From NCBI RefSeq assembly GCF_000968535.2, contig NC_016112.1, positions 3,472,001-3,536,000 of the forward strand: DNA of 64,000 nt, read 5' to 3'. The notes beneath the pieces are model-generated. The model was not told where the DNA came from. It worked only from the letters and a program-made list of their open reading frames with translations, and ran no database searches. How positions within the stretch are numbered: the first letter of the stretch is position 1; each line of letters opens with the position of its first letter. The translations under genes were made by a program, and so were the position numbers. Positions 53,263 to 62,601 of this stretch are shown here, piece by piece. Origin of the DNA: Methylotuvimicrobium alcaliphilum 20Z. GTDB taxonomy: Bacteria > Pseudomonadota > Gammaproteobacteria > Methylococcales > Methylomonadaceae.

Positions 53263-54879
53263 ATGCCTAAGACTAATTCTAACAGGTCATTGACGCTTTT
53301 TTCGTTTTTGATTTTGACGCTCTCAGCTGGTTGTACTCAACAACCGGCCAAAAGTTCACTTAGCATTAGCCAAAAACCGCCGCTCGTCAAAAAAGATGAT
53401 TACAAACCACGTCTAAATAAGCTTAAGTTCGCCAAGTCTAAAAAAGAATCCTTATTTAAATCAGGCAACCATACTATTTGGGAACGTTTGGTCTCGCTTT
53501 ACGCATTGCCGGAAGTCGAAAACGAAAGGATCGATAAGGAAATCAATTGGTTTCTTAAAAACCCGGAATACTTAGTTCGAGTGCAAAAACGCGCCGAACC
53601 TTATTTGCATTTGATTTTAGAAGAAATCGAATCAAAAAACATTCCCGGCGAACTGGCTCTGTTACCGGTCGTCGAAAGCGCATTCCGGCCCGACGCGTAT
53701 TCTCCGGCTCATGCTTCCGGGCTGTGGCAATTCATTCCGGAAACCGGTCGATTGTACGGTCTAAAACAAAATAACTGGTATGACGGACGCCGTGATGTTT
53801 ATGCTTCCACACAGGCAGCAACCAAATTCTTAAAAGATCTCGGCGATAATTTCGAAGGCGATTGGTTGCTCGCACTGGCCTCCTACAACTGGGGCCGCGG
53901 CAACGTGCAAAAATCGATAGACAGAAACCTGGCCCGGGATTTGCCTACCGATTACTGGTCGCTGCAAATGCCTAACGAAACGTTCAACTATGTGCCGCGC
54001 CTGTTGGCTGTTGCGAAAATTTTCGCTAACCCGGATCAATACAACATCCCGTTATATGAGATCCCCGATCAGCCTTATTTCGAAGTCGTCGACCTGGATA
54101 CGCAACTCGACTTAAAAAAAGCCGCCGAACTCGCCCAAACCAGCGTCGACGAAATTAAGCGATTGAACCCGGCCTTCAAACGCAACGCTACCGCACCAAA
54201 CGGCCCGCACCGTTTATTGATACCGGTCGATCAAGTATCGATTTTCAAAGAAAACCTAGCCAAGCTTCCGGTTGCGCAACGCTATACTCAAGCACCCGTA
54301 AAGGTAGTGCCGAATAAAACTCGCGTCACAGCCGCCGCGAGTCGCACAATTAATCATACAATCCGACCCGGTGAATCATTGGGCTTAATCGCCCGAAAAT
54401 ACAAGACCTCAATCGGCGCTATTCGCACGGCCAATCGCCTCGGCAAAACCGACCACATTCAATCGGGAAAATCGCTGCTCATACCGACAAACGGAAAATC
54501 GACCGTTGCCACCAAATCAGCGCCTAACAATGCAAAACCAATCATTTACACGGTCAAACCCGGCGATACTTTCTGGAAAATATCCCGGCAATTTTCGGTT
54601 AGCACTCAAGAAATTTATCAGTGGAATAAGTTGAACGCAAACTCGAATTTAAAAGCCGGACAAAAGTTGACGATCCATAAAGGCTCAGAAATTGTCGCCA
54701 AAGCCAACTCCTCTTCGCAGCCGATTAACTATACCGTCCAACCGGGTGATTCTTTGATGCAAATTTCGCGAAAATTCAAAGTCCCGGTTAGCGATTTGTT
54801 GAAATGGAATTCGACCAGCGTCGACAAGATTTTGAAGCCGGGTCAGCAACTAAAAGTATTAGCCGACAAATCGACTTAG
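53263..54879 (+). CDS. mltD: Membrane-bound lytic murein transglycosylase D
   Basis: The 538-residue lipoprotein has a signal peptide with lipobox LSAGC. The transglycosylase domain (residues about 100-260) carries LALLPVVESAFRPDAYSPAH (catalytic Glu) and ASGLWQFIPETGRLYGL. Three LysM repeats follow at about 365-410 (IRPGESLGLIARKYKTSIGA), 425-470 (VKPGDTFWKISRQFSV) and 485-535 (VQPGDSLMQISRKFKV). It cleaves peptidoglycan glycan strands with 1,6-anhydro ends at the outer membrane. Three LysM units are within the family range. Confidence 0.96.
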   Translation: MPKTNSNRSLTLFSFLILTLSAGCTQQPAKSSLSISQKPPLVKKDDYKPRLNKLKFAKSKKESLFKSGNHTIWERLVSLYALPEVENERIDKEINWFLKNPEYLVRVQKRAEPYLHLILEEIESKNIPGELALLPVVESAFRPDAYSPAHASGLWQFIPETGRLYGLKQNNWYDGRRDVYASTQAATKFLKDLGDNFEGDWLLALASYNWGRGNVQKSIDRNLARDLPTDYWSLQMPNETFNYVPRLLAVAKIFANPDQYNIPLYEIPDQPYFEVVDLDTQLDLKKAAELAQTSVDEIKRLNPAFKRNATAPNGPHRLLIPVDQVSIFKENLAKLPVAQRYTQAPVKVVPNKTRVTAAASRTINHTIRPGESLGLIARKYKTSIGAIRTANRLGKTDHIQSGKSLLIPTNGKSTVATKSAPNNAKPIIYTVKPGDTFWKISRQFSVSTQEIYQWNKLNANSNLKAGQKLTIHKGSEIVAKANSSSQPINYTVQPGDSLMQISRKFKVPVSDLLKWNSTSVDKILKPGQQLKVLADKST

Positions 54880-54901
54880 GATTTGGCCTCATTTAGAGAA
54901 T

Positions 54902-54935
54902 AAAGGCAAGAGCAATGGTATTGCCCTTGCTTTTT
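54902..54935. terminator. Bidirectional terminator between mltD and the peptide importer
   Basis: AAAGGCAAGAGCAAT pairs with ATTGCCCTTGCTTTT around a short loop with one mismatch. A-rich and T-rich flanks serve both convergent genes. Confidence 0.75.
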
Positions 54936-56547
54936 ATACATCCTTGCTTTGCAAGCGCGGAACCGCCGCCAATAATTCGCGGGTATAGGTATTTTTCGGA
55001 TTCAGCAGTACCTGCTCGACTTCACCGTGCTCGACGATCTTGCCGCGATACATCACCGCCACCTCGTCGGCAATTTCCGCAACGACACCAAGATCATGCG
55101 TAATAAATAAATAACTCACGCCTTGCTCTTTCTGCAAATCCTTCAACAACTCGATTATTTGCGCCTGAACCGAAACATCCAACGCGCTAGTCGGCTCATC
55201 GCAAACAATCATTTTCGGCTGCACGGCTAGTGCTCTGGCAATACAAATTCGCTGCCGCTGACCGCCTGAAAATTCATGCGGATAGCGATGCGCACTATCA
55301 GGCGGCAAATCAACCCGCTCGAGCAACTCGACAACTCTCGCATACCTATCGACTGCACCAACCTCGGGATACAAGGCTCTAATTCCTTCATCGATAATCT
55401 CGCTAACCAACATTCTAGGATTCATCGACGAAAACGGATCTTGAAACACGATCTGAATATCGGCACGCTTGCGCCGCAAAACCTCACCGGTCAGTTTATG
55501 CAATTCGATGCCGTCCATAACGACCCTTCCCGAATAAGCCGGAATCAAATTCAATAGCGCCTTGCCAAGCGTCGTCTTGCCGCAACCCGACTCGCCGACC
55601 AAGGCCAAGGTCTTGCCATGTTCAATTTCGAAGCCAACCCCATCGACGGCGCGAACATGGCCGACAACTCGCTTAAAGATCCCTTTTCTAATGGGATAAT
55701 AGACCTTGAAATCATCGACCTTCAGTAGCGGGGGGCTTTGCTCTCTTTGATGACCGAGACAACTACCCATCGACGGCAAGGCATCGAGCAATTTTCGCGT
55801 ATAAGGATGCGTGGGATTTTGAAATATCGAAGCGCTCCGCCCAGTCTCGACGATTTTGCCTTTTTGCATGACAGCAATGCGATCGGCCATCGTCGAAACC
55901 AATGCCAAATCATGACTAATCAACCATAACGCCATTCCGGTCTTTTGTTGAATCGCCTTAAGCAACGCCAAGATTTGCGCCTGAATCGTCACATCCAGCG
56001 CGGTCGTCGGTTCGTCGGCGATCAATAAATCGGGTTCGCCGGCTAAGGCAATCGCGATCATAACCCGTTGCCGCTGCCCTCCCGATAATTGATGCGGATA
56101 TTCGCCGGCCCGCTTTTCGGGTTCCGGAATTTCAACCCGCGTCAATAATTCGATGACGCGCTGCCGAATCGCTTGTTTCGTCATCGAGAAATGTAATCTA
56201 AGCACTTCAGCAATTTGTTCGCCGACCGTCATCACCGGATTAAGCGATGACATCGGATCTTGAAAGATCAATGCAACCCGCCGACCGCGAATTTTGCACA
56301 ACTCATATTCGGCCTTGCGCAATAGATCGACGCCATTTAGTTTGATTTCATCAGCATTGACGCAGGCATTGACCGGCAATAACCGCAATACCGATAACGC
56401 AGTAATCGACTTACCGGAACCCGATTCGCCAACGATTGCAAACGTTTCGCCGGCATGCACCTCGAAGCCGATAGCATCGACCACCGGATTATCGGAGCCG
56501 AATTTGACTGTTAGATTTTTAACTTCAAGAACGGGGCTTCGATTCAT
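54934..56547 (-). CDS. Peptide ABC transporter, double ATP-binding protein (YejF-like)
   Basis: The 537-residue protein starts at the ATG at 56547 ([17 protein letters not shown]), overlapping the permease stop by 4 bp. The longer frame is inside the permease gene. It contains two complete ATPase domains: the first has [28 protein letters not shown] and [12 protein letters not shown], the second [30 protein letters not shown] and [13 protein letters not shown] fused pair of this type is characteristic of YejF, which energises uptake of peptides and microcin C-like compounds. It is the last gene of a four-gene importer. Confidence 0.94.
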   Translation of the reverse strand: MNRSPVLEVKNLTVKFGSDNPVVDAIGFEVHAGETFAIVGESGSGKSITALSVLRLLPVNACVNADEIKLNGVDLLRKAEYELCKIRGRRVALIFQDPMSSLNPVMTVGEQIAEVLRLHFSMTKQAIRQRVIELLTRVEIPEPEKRAGEYPHQLSGGQRQRVMIAIALAGEPDLLIADEPTTALDVTIQAQILALLKAIQQKTGMALWLISHDLALVSTMADRIAVMQKGKIVETGRSASIFQNPTHPYTRKLLDALPSMGSCLGHQREQSPPLLKVDDFKVYYPIRKGIFKRVVGHVRAVDGVGFEIEHGKTLALVGESGCGKTTLGKALLNLIPAYSGRVVMDGIELHKLTGEVLRRKRADIQIVFQDPFSSMNPRMLVSEIIDEGIRALYPEVGAVDRYARVVELLERVDLPPDSAHRYPHEFSGGQRQRICIARALAVQPKMIVCDEPTSALDVSVQAQIIELLKDLQKEQGVSYLFITHDLGVVAEIADEVAVMYRGKIVEHGEVEQVLLNPKNTYTRELLAAVPRLQSKDV

Positions 56548-57875
56548 CCCATGCGCCTCGGATCGAATGCATCCCTGACCGAATCGGCAAATAAATTGGC
56601 AGCGAGTACTAGCGTAAACATAAATAGAAACGATGCCGTCAACGACCACCAAACCACCGGCTCGCGCGCCATTTCAAGCCGGGCACCGTTAATCATATTC
56701 CCCCAACTATGCGTGGTCGGATCGACGCCGATATTGATATATGACAACACCGCTTCAGCCAACACCAAAGAACTAAAGTCGAGCACGACCGAAATCAATA
56801 CGATATGCATCACGTTCGGCAGAATATGCCGGAATAATATAATTCTTCGTCTGACACCGAGCGCCGAAGCTGCCTGCACATACTCCATCTCGCGAAGTTT
56901 CAGCGTTTCGGCGCGCAGCATACGGCATAGCCCCGTCCAATTGGTCACACCCAAAATTATGCATAAAAACAGCAACCTCATATCGGCGCGAACAATCAAG
57001 CTGGTGAACTGCTCTTCATTTTTCGCCATATAGACTTGCACGACCAGAATCGAGGCGGCAATCAACAATACACTCGGAATCGAATTGAGGGTCGTGTACA
57101 AATATTGAATCGTATCATCGACCCAACCTCGGAAAAAACCCGCGAGAATACCAAACACGATAGCCAGAGGCAGCATAATCAGCGTCGTCAGCGTCCCGAT
57201 AACGAGCCCTGTTCTAATGCTTTTAATCGCCTGGTACAACACATCCTCACCGACCTTATCGGTACCTAAAACGTGATAATAGGACGACAACTCAAGCAAT
57301 GTAGCGCACAACGTCACGATCCAAAAGACGGTCCAAGCAACGGCCTTGGCTGAAGCTTGACTTATTAATGCATTTTGCCGATGCCGAAACTTTTGCACCA
57401 ATAAGACAAGCACGATAGCCGCTGGAATTGCACTTTTAATAAAGCCGAAAGACGCCTTCATTAAAACATCGTAGAACAACTCGGATTCCGGATCATCCAA
57501 ATGAGCCCCGCCGTATTGCAATCGCGGATAAGCCCATACCGGACTGCCATCTTCTAGCACCATTAACTCCTTGCCGAAAAGATGGGCAGCAAATGGTGCC
57601 GAATAGGTCTTTTCGCCATGCAAACGAATCGGCGACAGCCATTGATCCAAAACACTGACGATTTCATTGGAATCCTTCGAATGAAAATGCATCGAGTCGA
57701 GCAAACCCACCGCCACGAAAAATAGCAGCACCGTCAGCGATACCATGCCGGTCTTACTCGTGCCTATTTGCCTTAACGGCCGTCTCATTCGAGGGTTGCG
57801 CAGCATATAAACCGACAATACGATCATGCAGAGCAGCAACACAAAAATAAGCGCATCGGTCCATAAAACAACCAT
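56544..57875 (-). CDS. Peptide ABC transporter permease (YejE-like)
   Basis: The 443-residue permease has an additional N-terminal membrane region compared with the basic family, then a DppC-type binding-protein-dependent core with KSIRTGLVIGTLTTLIMLPLAIVFGILAGF. The EAA loop is RMLRAETLKLREMEYVQAASALGVRRRIILFRHILPNVMHI, abbreviated here to its centre YVQAASALGVRRRI. The C-terminus ends DAFDPRRMG. It abuts the upstream permease gene by a 1-bp overlap. Confidence 0.92.
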   Translation of the reverse strand: MVVLWTDALIFVLLLCMIVLSVYMLRNPRMRRPLRQIGTSKTGMVSLTVLLFFVAVGLLDSMHFHSKDSNEIVSVLDQWLSPIRLHGEKTYSAPFAAHLFGKELMVLEDGSPVWAYPRLQYGGAHLDDPESELFYDVLMKASFGFIKSAIPAAIVLVLLVQKFRHRQNALISQASAKAVAWTVFWIVTLCATLLELSSYYHVLGTDKVGEDVLYQAIKSIRTGLVIGTLTTLIMLPLAIVFGILAGFFRGWVDDTIQYLYTTLNSIPSVLLIAASILVVQVYMAKNEEQFTSLIVRADMRLLFLCIILGVTNWTGLCRMLRAETLKLREMEYVQAASALGVRRRIILFRHILPNVMHIVLISVVLDFSSLVLAEAVLSYINIGVDPTTHSWGNMINGARLEMAREPVVWWSLTASFLFMFTLVLAANLFADSVRDAFDPRRMG

Positions 57876-58855
57876 TATGACAACCTGACTCTAGGGTCTA
57901 CTAAAGTATAAGAAATATCGGTCAATAACAGCCCAACGATATAAAGCACCGAGCCAAGAAAGACCATCGACCGGACAATCGCGAAATCCTGACTGTTAAT
58001 CGCATCGATCGTATAACTACCCAGACCAGGAATACTGAAAAACGACTCCATGATCAAGCTTCCCATAAATAACAACGGCAGCACCACGACCACGCCGGTC
58101 AAAATAGGTATCATTGCGTTTTTTAACACATGCCGGAACAACACTTGGGTCTCGGACAAGCCTTTGGCTCTAGCGGTTCGTACATAGTCCTTTTCGACCT
58201 CCTCCAAAAATAGCGTTCTGTACCATCTCCCCCCGGAACCGATGCCTGATATGACACCGATGACTATCGGTAGCACTATGAACTTCAACGCTTGAAAGCC
58301 CCCATCGTAGCCGGAAATCGGCACCAGCTTCAGCACCTTGCCGATAAAAAACTGTCCGCCGATGATATAAAACAATGACGAAACCGACATCAACACGACA
58401 CAAAGAACAATACCGCCGAATTCAAGATAAGATCGGCGAAACAAAACCATTAACAAGGCTACGCAAATATTCGTGATCAAACCCAGCACTAAAGTCGGCA
58501 ACGCCACAGCCAAACTGGGCCACATCCGCTGCTTGATATCGGCACCGATATTACGCCGGTCGCTGTCGGAAATTCCGAAATCGAACCAAAACAAACCGGC
58601 CGATTTTTGAAAAAAAATCGTTTCAGTGATCTTGCTTGTCCCGCTAGATTCAGCGTTCCACAACAGCGGCAAATGATAACCTCGCTGCTGCTTCCAGTTT
58701 TCGACGGCTTGCTCGGTGACGTGCTTGTGCCCGAGTTGCATACGCGCCATATCTTCGGGGCTGTTTACGACGAAAAACAACACAAACGTCAGAATGTTTA
58801 CGCCCAGCAATAACGGAAATGCATATAAAACTCGTCGGATGATATATTGAATCAT
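57875..58855 (-). CDS. Peptide ABC transporter permease (YejB-like)
   Basis: The 326-residue permease begins MIQYIIRRVLYAFPLLLGVNILTF, typical for DppB/YejB. It has a periplasmic insert of about 90 residues (HVTEQAVENWKQQRGYHLPL) and the EAA motif DYVRTARAKGLSETQVLFRHVLKNAMIP. The end SYTLVDPRVRLS matches the family. It starts 35 bp after the binding-protein gene and works with the YejE-like permease. Confidence 0.93.
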   Translation of the reverse strand: MIQYIIRRVLYAFPLLLGVNILTFVLFFVVNSPEDMARMQLGHKHVTEQAVENWKQQRGYHLPLLWNAESSGTSKITETIFFQKSAGLFWFDFGISDSDRRNIGADIKQRMWPSLAVALPTLVLGLITNICVALLMVLFRRSYLEFGGIVLCVVLMSVSSLFYIIGGQFFIGKVLKLVPISGYDGGFQALKFIVLPIVIGVISGIGSGGRWYRTLFLEEVEKDYVRTARAKGLSETQVLFRHVLKNAMIPILTGVVVVLPLLFMGSLIMESFFSIPGLGSYTIDAINSQDFAIVRSMVFLGSVLYIVGLLLTDISYTLVDPRVRLS

Positions 58856-58890
58856 CGCTAGGTCTCCAAAACCTTGTAAATCAATAAAAA

Positions 58891-61347
58891 CTAATGAGCA
58901 AGCGCTCTGATTTTACGGCAATAAGCGAGTACTGCCGGAACAATCAAGACCGCTAACAACAATAAAACGAGCACAATAGGCCAGAAAACCGGCTGATTCC
59001 ACTGCTGTCTTTTTTCGGTACGGATAGCTGTATCGATGCGAACGTACTTTAAACGATTATTCGCCATTAAATTCGGCTTCACATTTTTATACCACTGGTG
59101 ATAAAGAATGAAATCTTTCGGATAAAAGCCGAATAACCACGGCACATCATAACGAACTTGTTCTTGTAATTTCTGAATCAAGCGAAAGCGCTCATCCGTG
59201 TTATCCATATTACGCATTTTTTCGAATATGCGATCAAACTCCGGATTTTGGTAATTGCCGGTATTTTCGCCGCCGAATTGCACTTTTCCGTTTGGTCCAT
59301 AAAGCAGAAAAAAGAAATTCTCCGGATCTGGGTAATCGGCATTCCAACCCCACATATAAATTTGCGCATTGCCGGCACGCATTTTTTGTTGAAAACGATT
59401 GTAATCGGTCCCACGTATGACCAACTTAATCCCTAATTGTCTAAATTGCTTACGAAACCAGTTCAATCTAGACCGATCATCGATACCCGACGAGGTCGTG
59501 TCGAAATACAGAATCAAGGGTTGGCCGGTTTTGGGGTCTATCCCCCCGGGGTATCCGGCCTCAACCATTAATTGACGAGCCGCCTCAATACTCTTTCGCT
59601 TTGGCCTGCCGTCCACCCAATCGTAAACATAGCGATTGAGCCCTTCCTGCCCTTCGGCGTAGCCGAATATACCCGGCGGCAAGACGCCCTGTGCGGCTTC
59701 GCCGCGACCATTCATGAATATCGAAATAAATTCCTCATAGTCGACCGCGATAGCGATCGCTTGGCGTAACTTTCTAGCCTCATCGGACAACCCGCCGACT
59801 AGGCTATCCAGCATATTGAAGCCCATATAATAGATCGCGGTGACCGTCGATGTTTTCAATTGAATGCCTTTTTCTTCCATCGAGCGAGTCAAACCCACTT
59901 CGCCGCTGCCGGAAAATTGCACGGCTTGATCGAAACTATCGGAGGCGATGCCGGATGCATCATAGTAACCTTGCAGGAATTTTTGCCAGTAGGGAATCGT
60001 TTCTTTTTCCAGCGTAAACACGACTTTATCGATAAAAGGCAAGGCCTTGCCGGCATCTTCGAGCAAGCCTTGCTCTCGGTCCTCCGGTTCACCTTCGTCG
60101 GGATAGGCTTCGAAACGAAAATTGGGGTTTTTTTCCAGCACCATGCGCCGATTCGGATTATTTTCCGCCAATAAAAAAGGTCCGGTACCGACCGGATACC
60201 AATCGAGCGTGATGTTTTTTTCGATCAAACCATCCTGATTATAAAAAACATCGGCTTCCCAAGGCATCGGCGCGAAAAACGGCATTGCCAACCAATAACT
60301 GAATTGCGGATACTTGCCGTTGATTCGAATTTTGTAACGGTACTTGCCCAACGCTTCCACACCGGAAAGTTTCCGCTGCATTAATTCACCGGTTTCGACA
60401 TCACGGGTAGCCTCGTAAAACTCATCGAATCCAACAATATACTGCTTCATTAATTCAGCGATCGGCGATTGAATCTTCGAATAAGCCAGGCGTTTGATTT
60501 GATAAACGTAATCTTCAGCCACCAACTCCCGGGTCTCTAACTGATCGAAATCAGCCAACGCGGTTATGTGCGCTATCTCCGAATCATTCAATGCATGATA
60601 TCGATACGTTCCGTCACTGTTTTTGGCAAACGCCGGATGCGGCTGATAGCGAACTCCCGCTTTGATTTCAATCAGATAATCGGTAAAGGCAATATGCGCT
60701 TCCGCAGCGTTTTCAGGTAATGGATTGCCTTCGACATCAAGATAGACTACTTCCGGCATTTGCATCGCGGTCAACGGGACCAGTTCATAGGGCCTTTTGA
60801 GGTAATGATATTGAAATGGCGGCTCATAAATCTGTCCGAGAAACGTATATTCGTTGGCACTATAGGAAATCGCCGGGTCCAGATGCTTCGGCCGCTCGGT
60901 AAATGCAGAATAAAGTACGGCCAAATCAGCGTCTTTTTTCGAATAAGGGTTATTCAATTGCGAGATATCGCAAGCACTTAAGAAAAAGGCAAATGCCGAC
61001 AAAACTGCAGCAATTCCCAATTTGTGGATCAAAAAGGGTGTGGGATGTGCTTGGCGAGGATGTCGGCAGCGGGACAGATTTTTGCTCCTCGGCAATTGCT
61101 CCTGCATTGCCCTACTACACGCCATCCTTGGCGTAATGCAAAATCTGCATTCACGCCATCGTTGGCGCTTAGCTGCCGCCATGCCCCCATGGATGGGTTT
61201 ACGGCGTTCCTCGACAGGCATACCCCACACCCTAAGATCGGCGAAACTGCTCAAACTGGGAATTGCCGACAAAACTGCTTTTACACCGATAGTTTTAGAT
61301 TTTATGTTCATCAGCAGCGTATTCATCCACAAAAGGCTGGACATCAA
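58891..61347 (-). CDS. Peptide-binding protein of the YejA/family 5 type with MITE-interrupted signal peptide
   Basis: The 818-residue frame encodes an extracellular solute-binding protein: lipobox FFLSACDIS, YSANEYTFLGQIYEPPFQYH, WYPVGTGPFLLAENNPNRRM and MWGWNADYPDPENFFFLLYGPN. A C-terminal membrane anchor (PIVLVLLLLAVLIVPAVLAY) is present. The normal signal peptide would read MNIKSKTIGVKAVLS joined directly to AFAFFLSAC. Here a family B element plus its 9-bp duplication (270 bp, 90 codons) lies between these halves without stop or frameshift. The cell may translate the long form, or start at an internal Met in the element (for example at GMPVEE or RMACSRAM), which would place LGIAAVLSAFAFFLSAC as a new signal. 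Start codon and function are therefore uncertain. The remainder appears intact. Confidence 0.85.
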   Translation of the reverse strand: MMSSLLWMNTLLMNIKSKTIGVKAVLSAIPSLSSFADLRVWGMPVEERRKPIHGGMAAAKRQRWRECRFCITPRMACSRAMQEQLPRSKNLSRCRHPRQAHPTPFLIHKLGIAAVLSAFAFFLSACDISQLNNPYSKKDADLAVLYSAFTERPKHLDPAISYSANEYTFLGQIYEPPFQYHYLKRPYELVPLTAMQMPEVVYLDVEGNPLPENAAEAHIAFTDYLIEIKAGVRYQPHPAFAKNSDGTYRYHALNDSEIAHITALADFDQLETRELVAEDYVYQIKRLAYSKIQSPIAELMKQYIVGFDEFYEATRDVETGELMQRKLSGVEALGKYRYKIRINGKYPQFSYWLAMPFFAPMPWEADVFYNQDGLIEKNITLDWYPVGTGPFLLAENNPNRRMVLEKNPNFRFEAYPDEGEPEDREQGLLEDAGKALPFIDKVVFTLEKETIPYWQKFLQGYYDASGIASDSFDQAVQFSGSGEVGLTRSMEEKGIQLKTSTVTAIYYMGFNMLDSLVGGLSDEARKLRQAIAIAVDYEEFISIFMNGRGEAAQGVLPPGIFGYAEGQEGLNRYVYDWVDGRPKRKSIEAARQLMVEAGYPGGIDPKTGQPLILYFDTTSSGIDDRSRLNWFRKQFRQLGIKLVIRGTDYNRFQQKMRAGNAQIYMWGWNADYPDPENFFFLLYGPNGKVQFGGENTGNYQNPEFDRIFEKMRNMDNTDERFRLIQKLQEQVRYDVPWLFGFYPKDFILYHQWYKNVKPNLMANNRLKYVRIDTAIRTEKRQQWNQPVFWPIVLVLLLLAVLIVPAVLAYCRKIRALAH
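61008..61268. mobile_element. Family B MITE, copy 4, inside a coding sequence
   Basis: The element is 261 bp with ends CAGCAATTCCCA and TGGGAATTGCCG. The 9-bp duplication ACAAAACTG occurs at 60999-61007 and 61269-61277. Together they add 270 bp in frame to the peptide-binding protein gene near its 5' end. Confidence 0.94.
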
Positions 61348-61403
61348 ATTAACGGTTAGAGATACTTTGCGCTATTCTAACAATAAACCAATGGAGAGAT
61401 AAT

Positions 61404-62186
61404 ATGGGTTTCATGCAAGGCAAACGTGTCTTGATTGTCGGCTTGGCCAGCAACCGCTCAATCGCTTGGGGTATTGCCAAGGCAATGCACCGTGAAGGTG
61501 CCGAACTGGCATTTACGTTCCAAAACGACAAATTGCAAGAACGTGTCGTCAAAATGGCCGCCGAGTGCGGCTCCAATATCACTGTCGAATGCGATGTCAG
61601 CAATGACGACCATATCGAAGGCGTATTCAAGGAACTAGGCAAGCACTGGGATGGACTGGACTGCATCGTGCACTCGGTGGCTTATGCGCCTAGAGAAGCG
61701 CTGGACGGCGATTATGTGGAAGCCACGACCCGAGAGAATTTCCAAATCGCTCACGATATCAGTTCTTACAGCTTTACCGCACTGGCTAAAGCGGGCCGGC
61801 CGATGATGAAAGGACGCAACGGCGCCTTGTTGACGCTAAGCTATCTAGGTGCCGAACGCGCGATCCCGAATTATAATGTCATGGGGGTCGCTAAAGCCAG
61901 CCTGGAAGCCAATGTCCGTTATATGGCCGTAGCTTTAGGCGCCGAAGGCACTCGTGTCAATGCGGTTTCAGCCGGCCCTATTAGAACACTGGCAGCTTCC
62001 GGCATCAACAATTTCAAGGCGATGCTGAGTAAAGCGGCCGATACGTCTCCTTTGAAAAAGAATGTCACCATTGAAGAAGTCGGCAACGCAGCGGCATTTT
62101 TATGTTCGGACCTGGCTTCCGGCATCACCGGAGAAATCACCTATGTTGACGCAGGCTATAACATAGCGGGTTTAGCTGCATCCTAA
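61404..62186 (+). CDS. fabI: Enoyl-[acyl-carrier-protein] reductase (NADH)
   Basis: The 260-residue short-chain dehydrogenase catalyses the last step of the fatty-acid elongation cycle. It has the divergent FabI nucleotide site [33 protein letters not shown] and [12 protein letters not shown]. The catalytic pair is in [20 protein letters not shown] (Tyr-x6-Lys), with [13 protein letters not shown] as the substrate loop. The start has GGAGAG nine bases upstream. It is transcribed divergently from the peptide importer and ends at a strong terminator. Confidence 0.97.
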   Translation: MGFMQGKRVLIVGLASNRSIAWGIAKAMHREGAELAFTFQNDKLQERVVKMAAECGSNITVECDVSNDDHIEGVFKELGKHWDGLDCIVHSVAYAPREALDGDYVEATTRENFQIAHDISSYSFTALAKAGRPMMKGRNGALLTLSYLGAERAIPNYNVMGVAKASLEANVRYMAVALGAEGTRVNAVSAGPIRTLAASGINNFKAMLSKAADTSPLKKNVTIEEVGNAAAFLCSDLASGITGEITYVDAGYNIAGLAAS

Positions 62187-62205
62187 TTCTTTCCAAGGAT
62201 AACGC

Positions 62206-62243
62206 AGTCAAAAAAGGGAGCTTTAAGCTCCCTTTTTTGACTG
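62206..62243 (+). terminator. Rho-independent terminator of fabI
   Basis: CAGTCAAAAAAGGGAGCTT and AAGCTCCCTTTTTTGACTG form a long perfect stem with a T-run, in both directions. Confidence 0.93.
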
Positions 62244-62256
62244 TGAAAGTATGCGA

Positions 62257-62482
62257 ACCGAAGCGGATGCGGTTGCTCGATCGACAGGCGTCGGCGGCAG
62301 GGCAGATTTTTGCTCCTGCAAAATCTGCATTCATGCCATCCATGGCAATCAGTCGCCGCCGTCGAGCCTACATGGACGTATTTACCCAGCACCTAAATTA
62401 TCCATGTAATCAATCATGGCCAATAGGCTATGGAATTTAGGTGCTGGGTTTACGGCGTCCTGTCGGGCGAGTGACCGTACCC
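62257..62482. repeat. Family C repeat, copy 5, carrying nested element D
   Basis: The outer arms are GCGGTTGCTCGATCGACAGGCG and GGCGAGTGACCGTACCC. Element D lies at 62384-62449 between GACGTATTT and TACGGCGTCC. The continuation at 62490-62525 (CTCGCACTTTCATTTGCCGGG) is the inverted copy of the flank at 42901-42930. Confidence 0.7.
62384..62449. repeat. Nested palindromic element D, copy 4
   Basis: ACCCAGCACCTAAATTATCC and GGAATTTAGGTGCTGGGTT form the arms. It is inserted at the same core position as in the family A copies and family C copy 3. Confidence 0.75.
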
Positions 62483-62601
62483 AGCCATTCCTCGCACTTT
62501 CATTTGCCGGGGCGATGGCCGGGCCTTCGAACGTTATGCCGTTTTTAAATCCGATAAGGCAACGCTTTTGTTAAAACGCTGCCCCCAAGATCCGGACTCA
62601 A

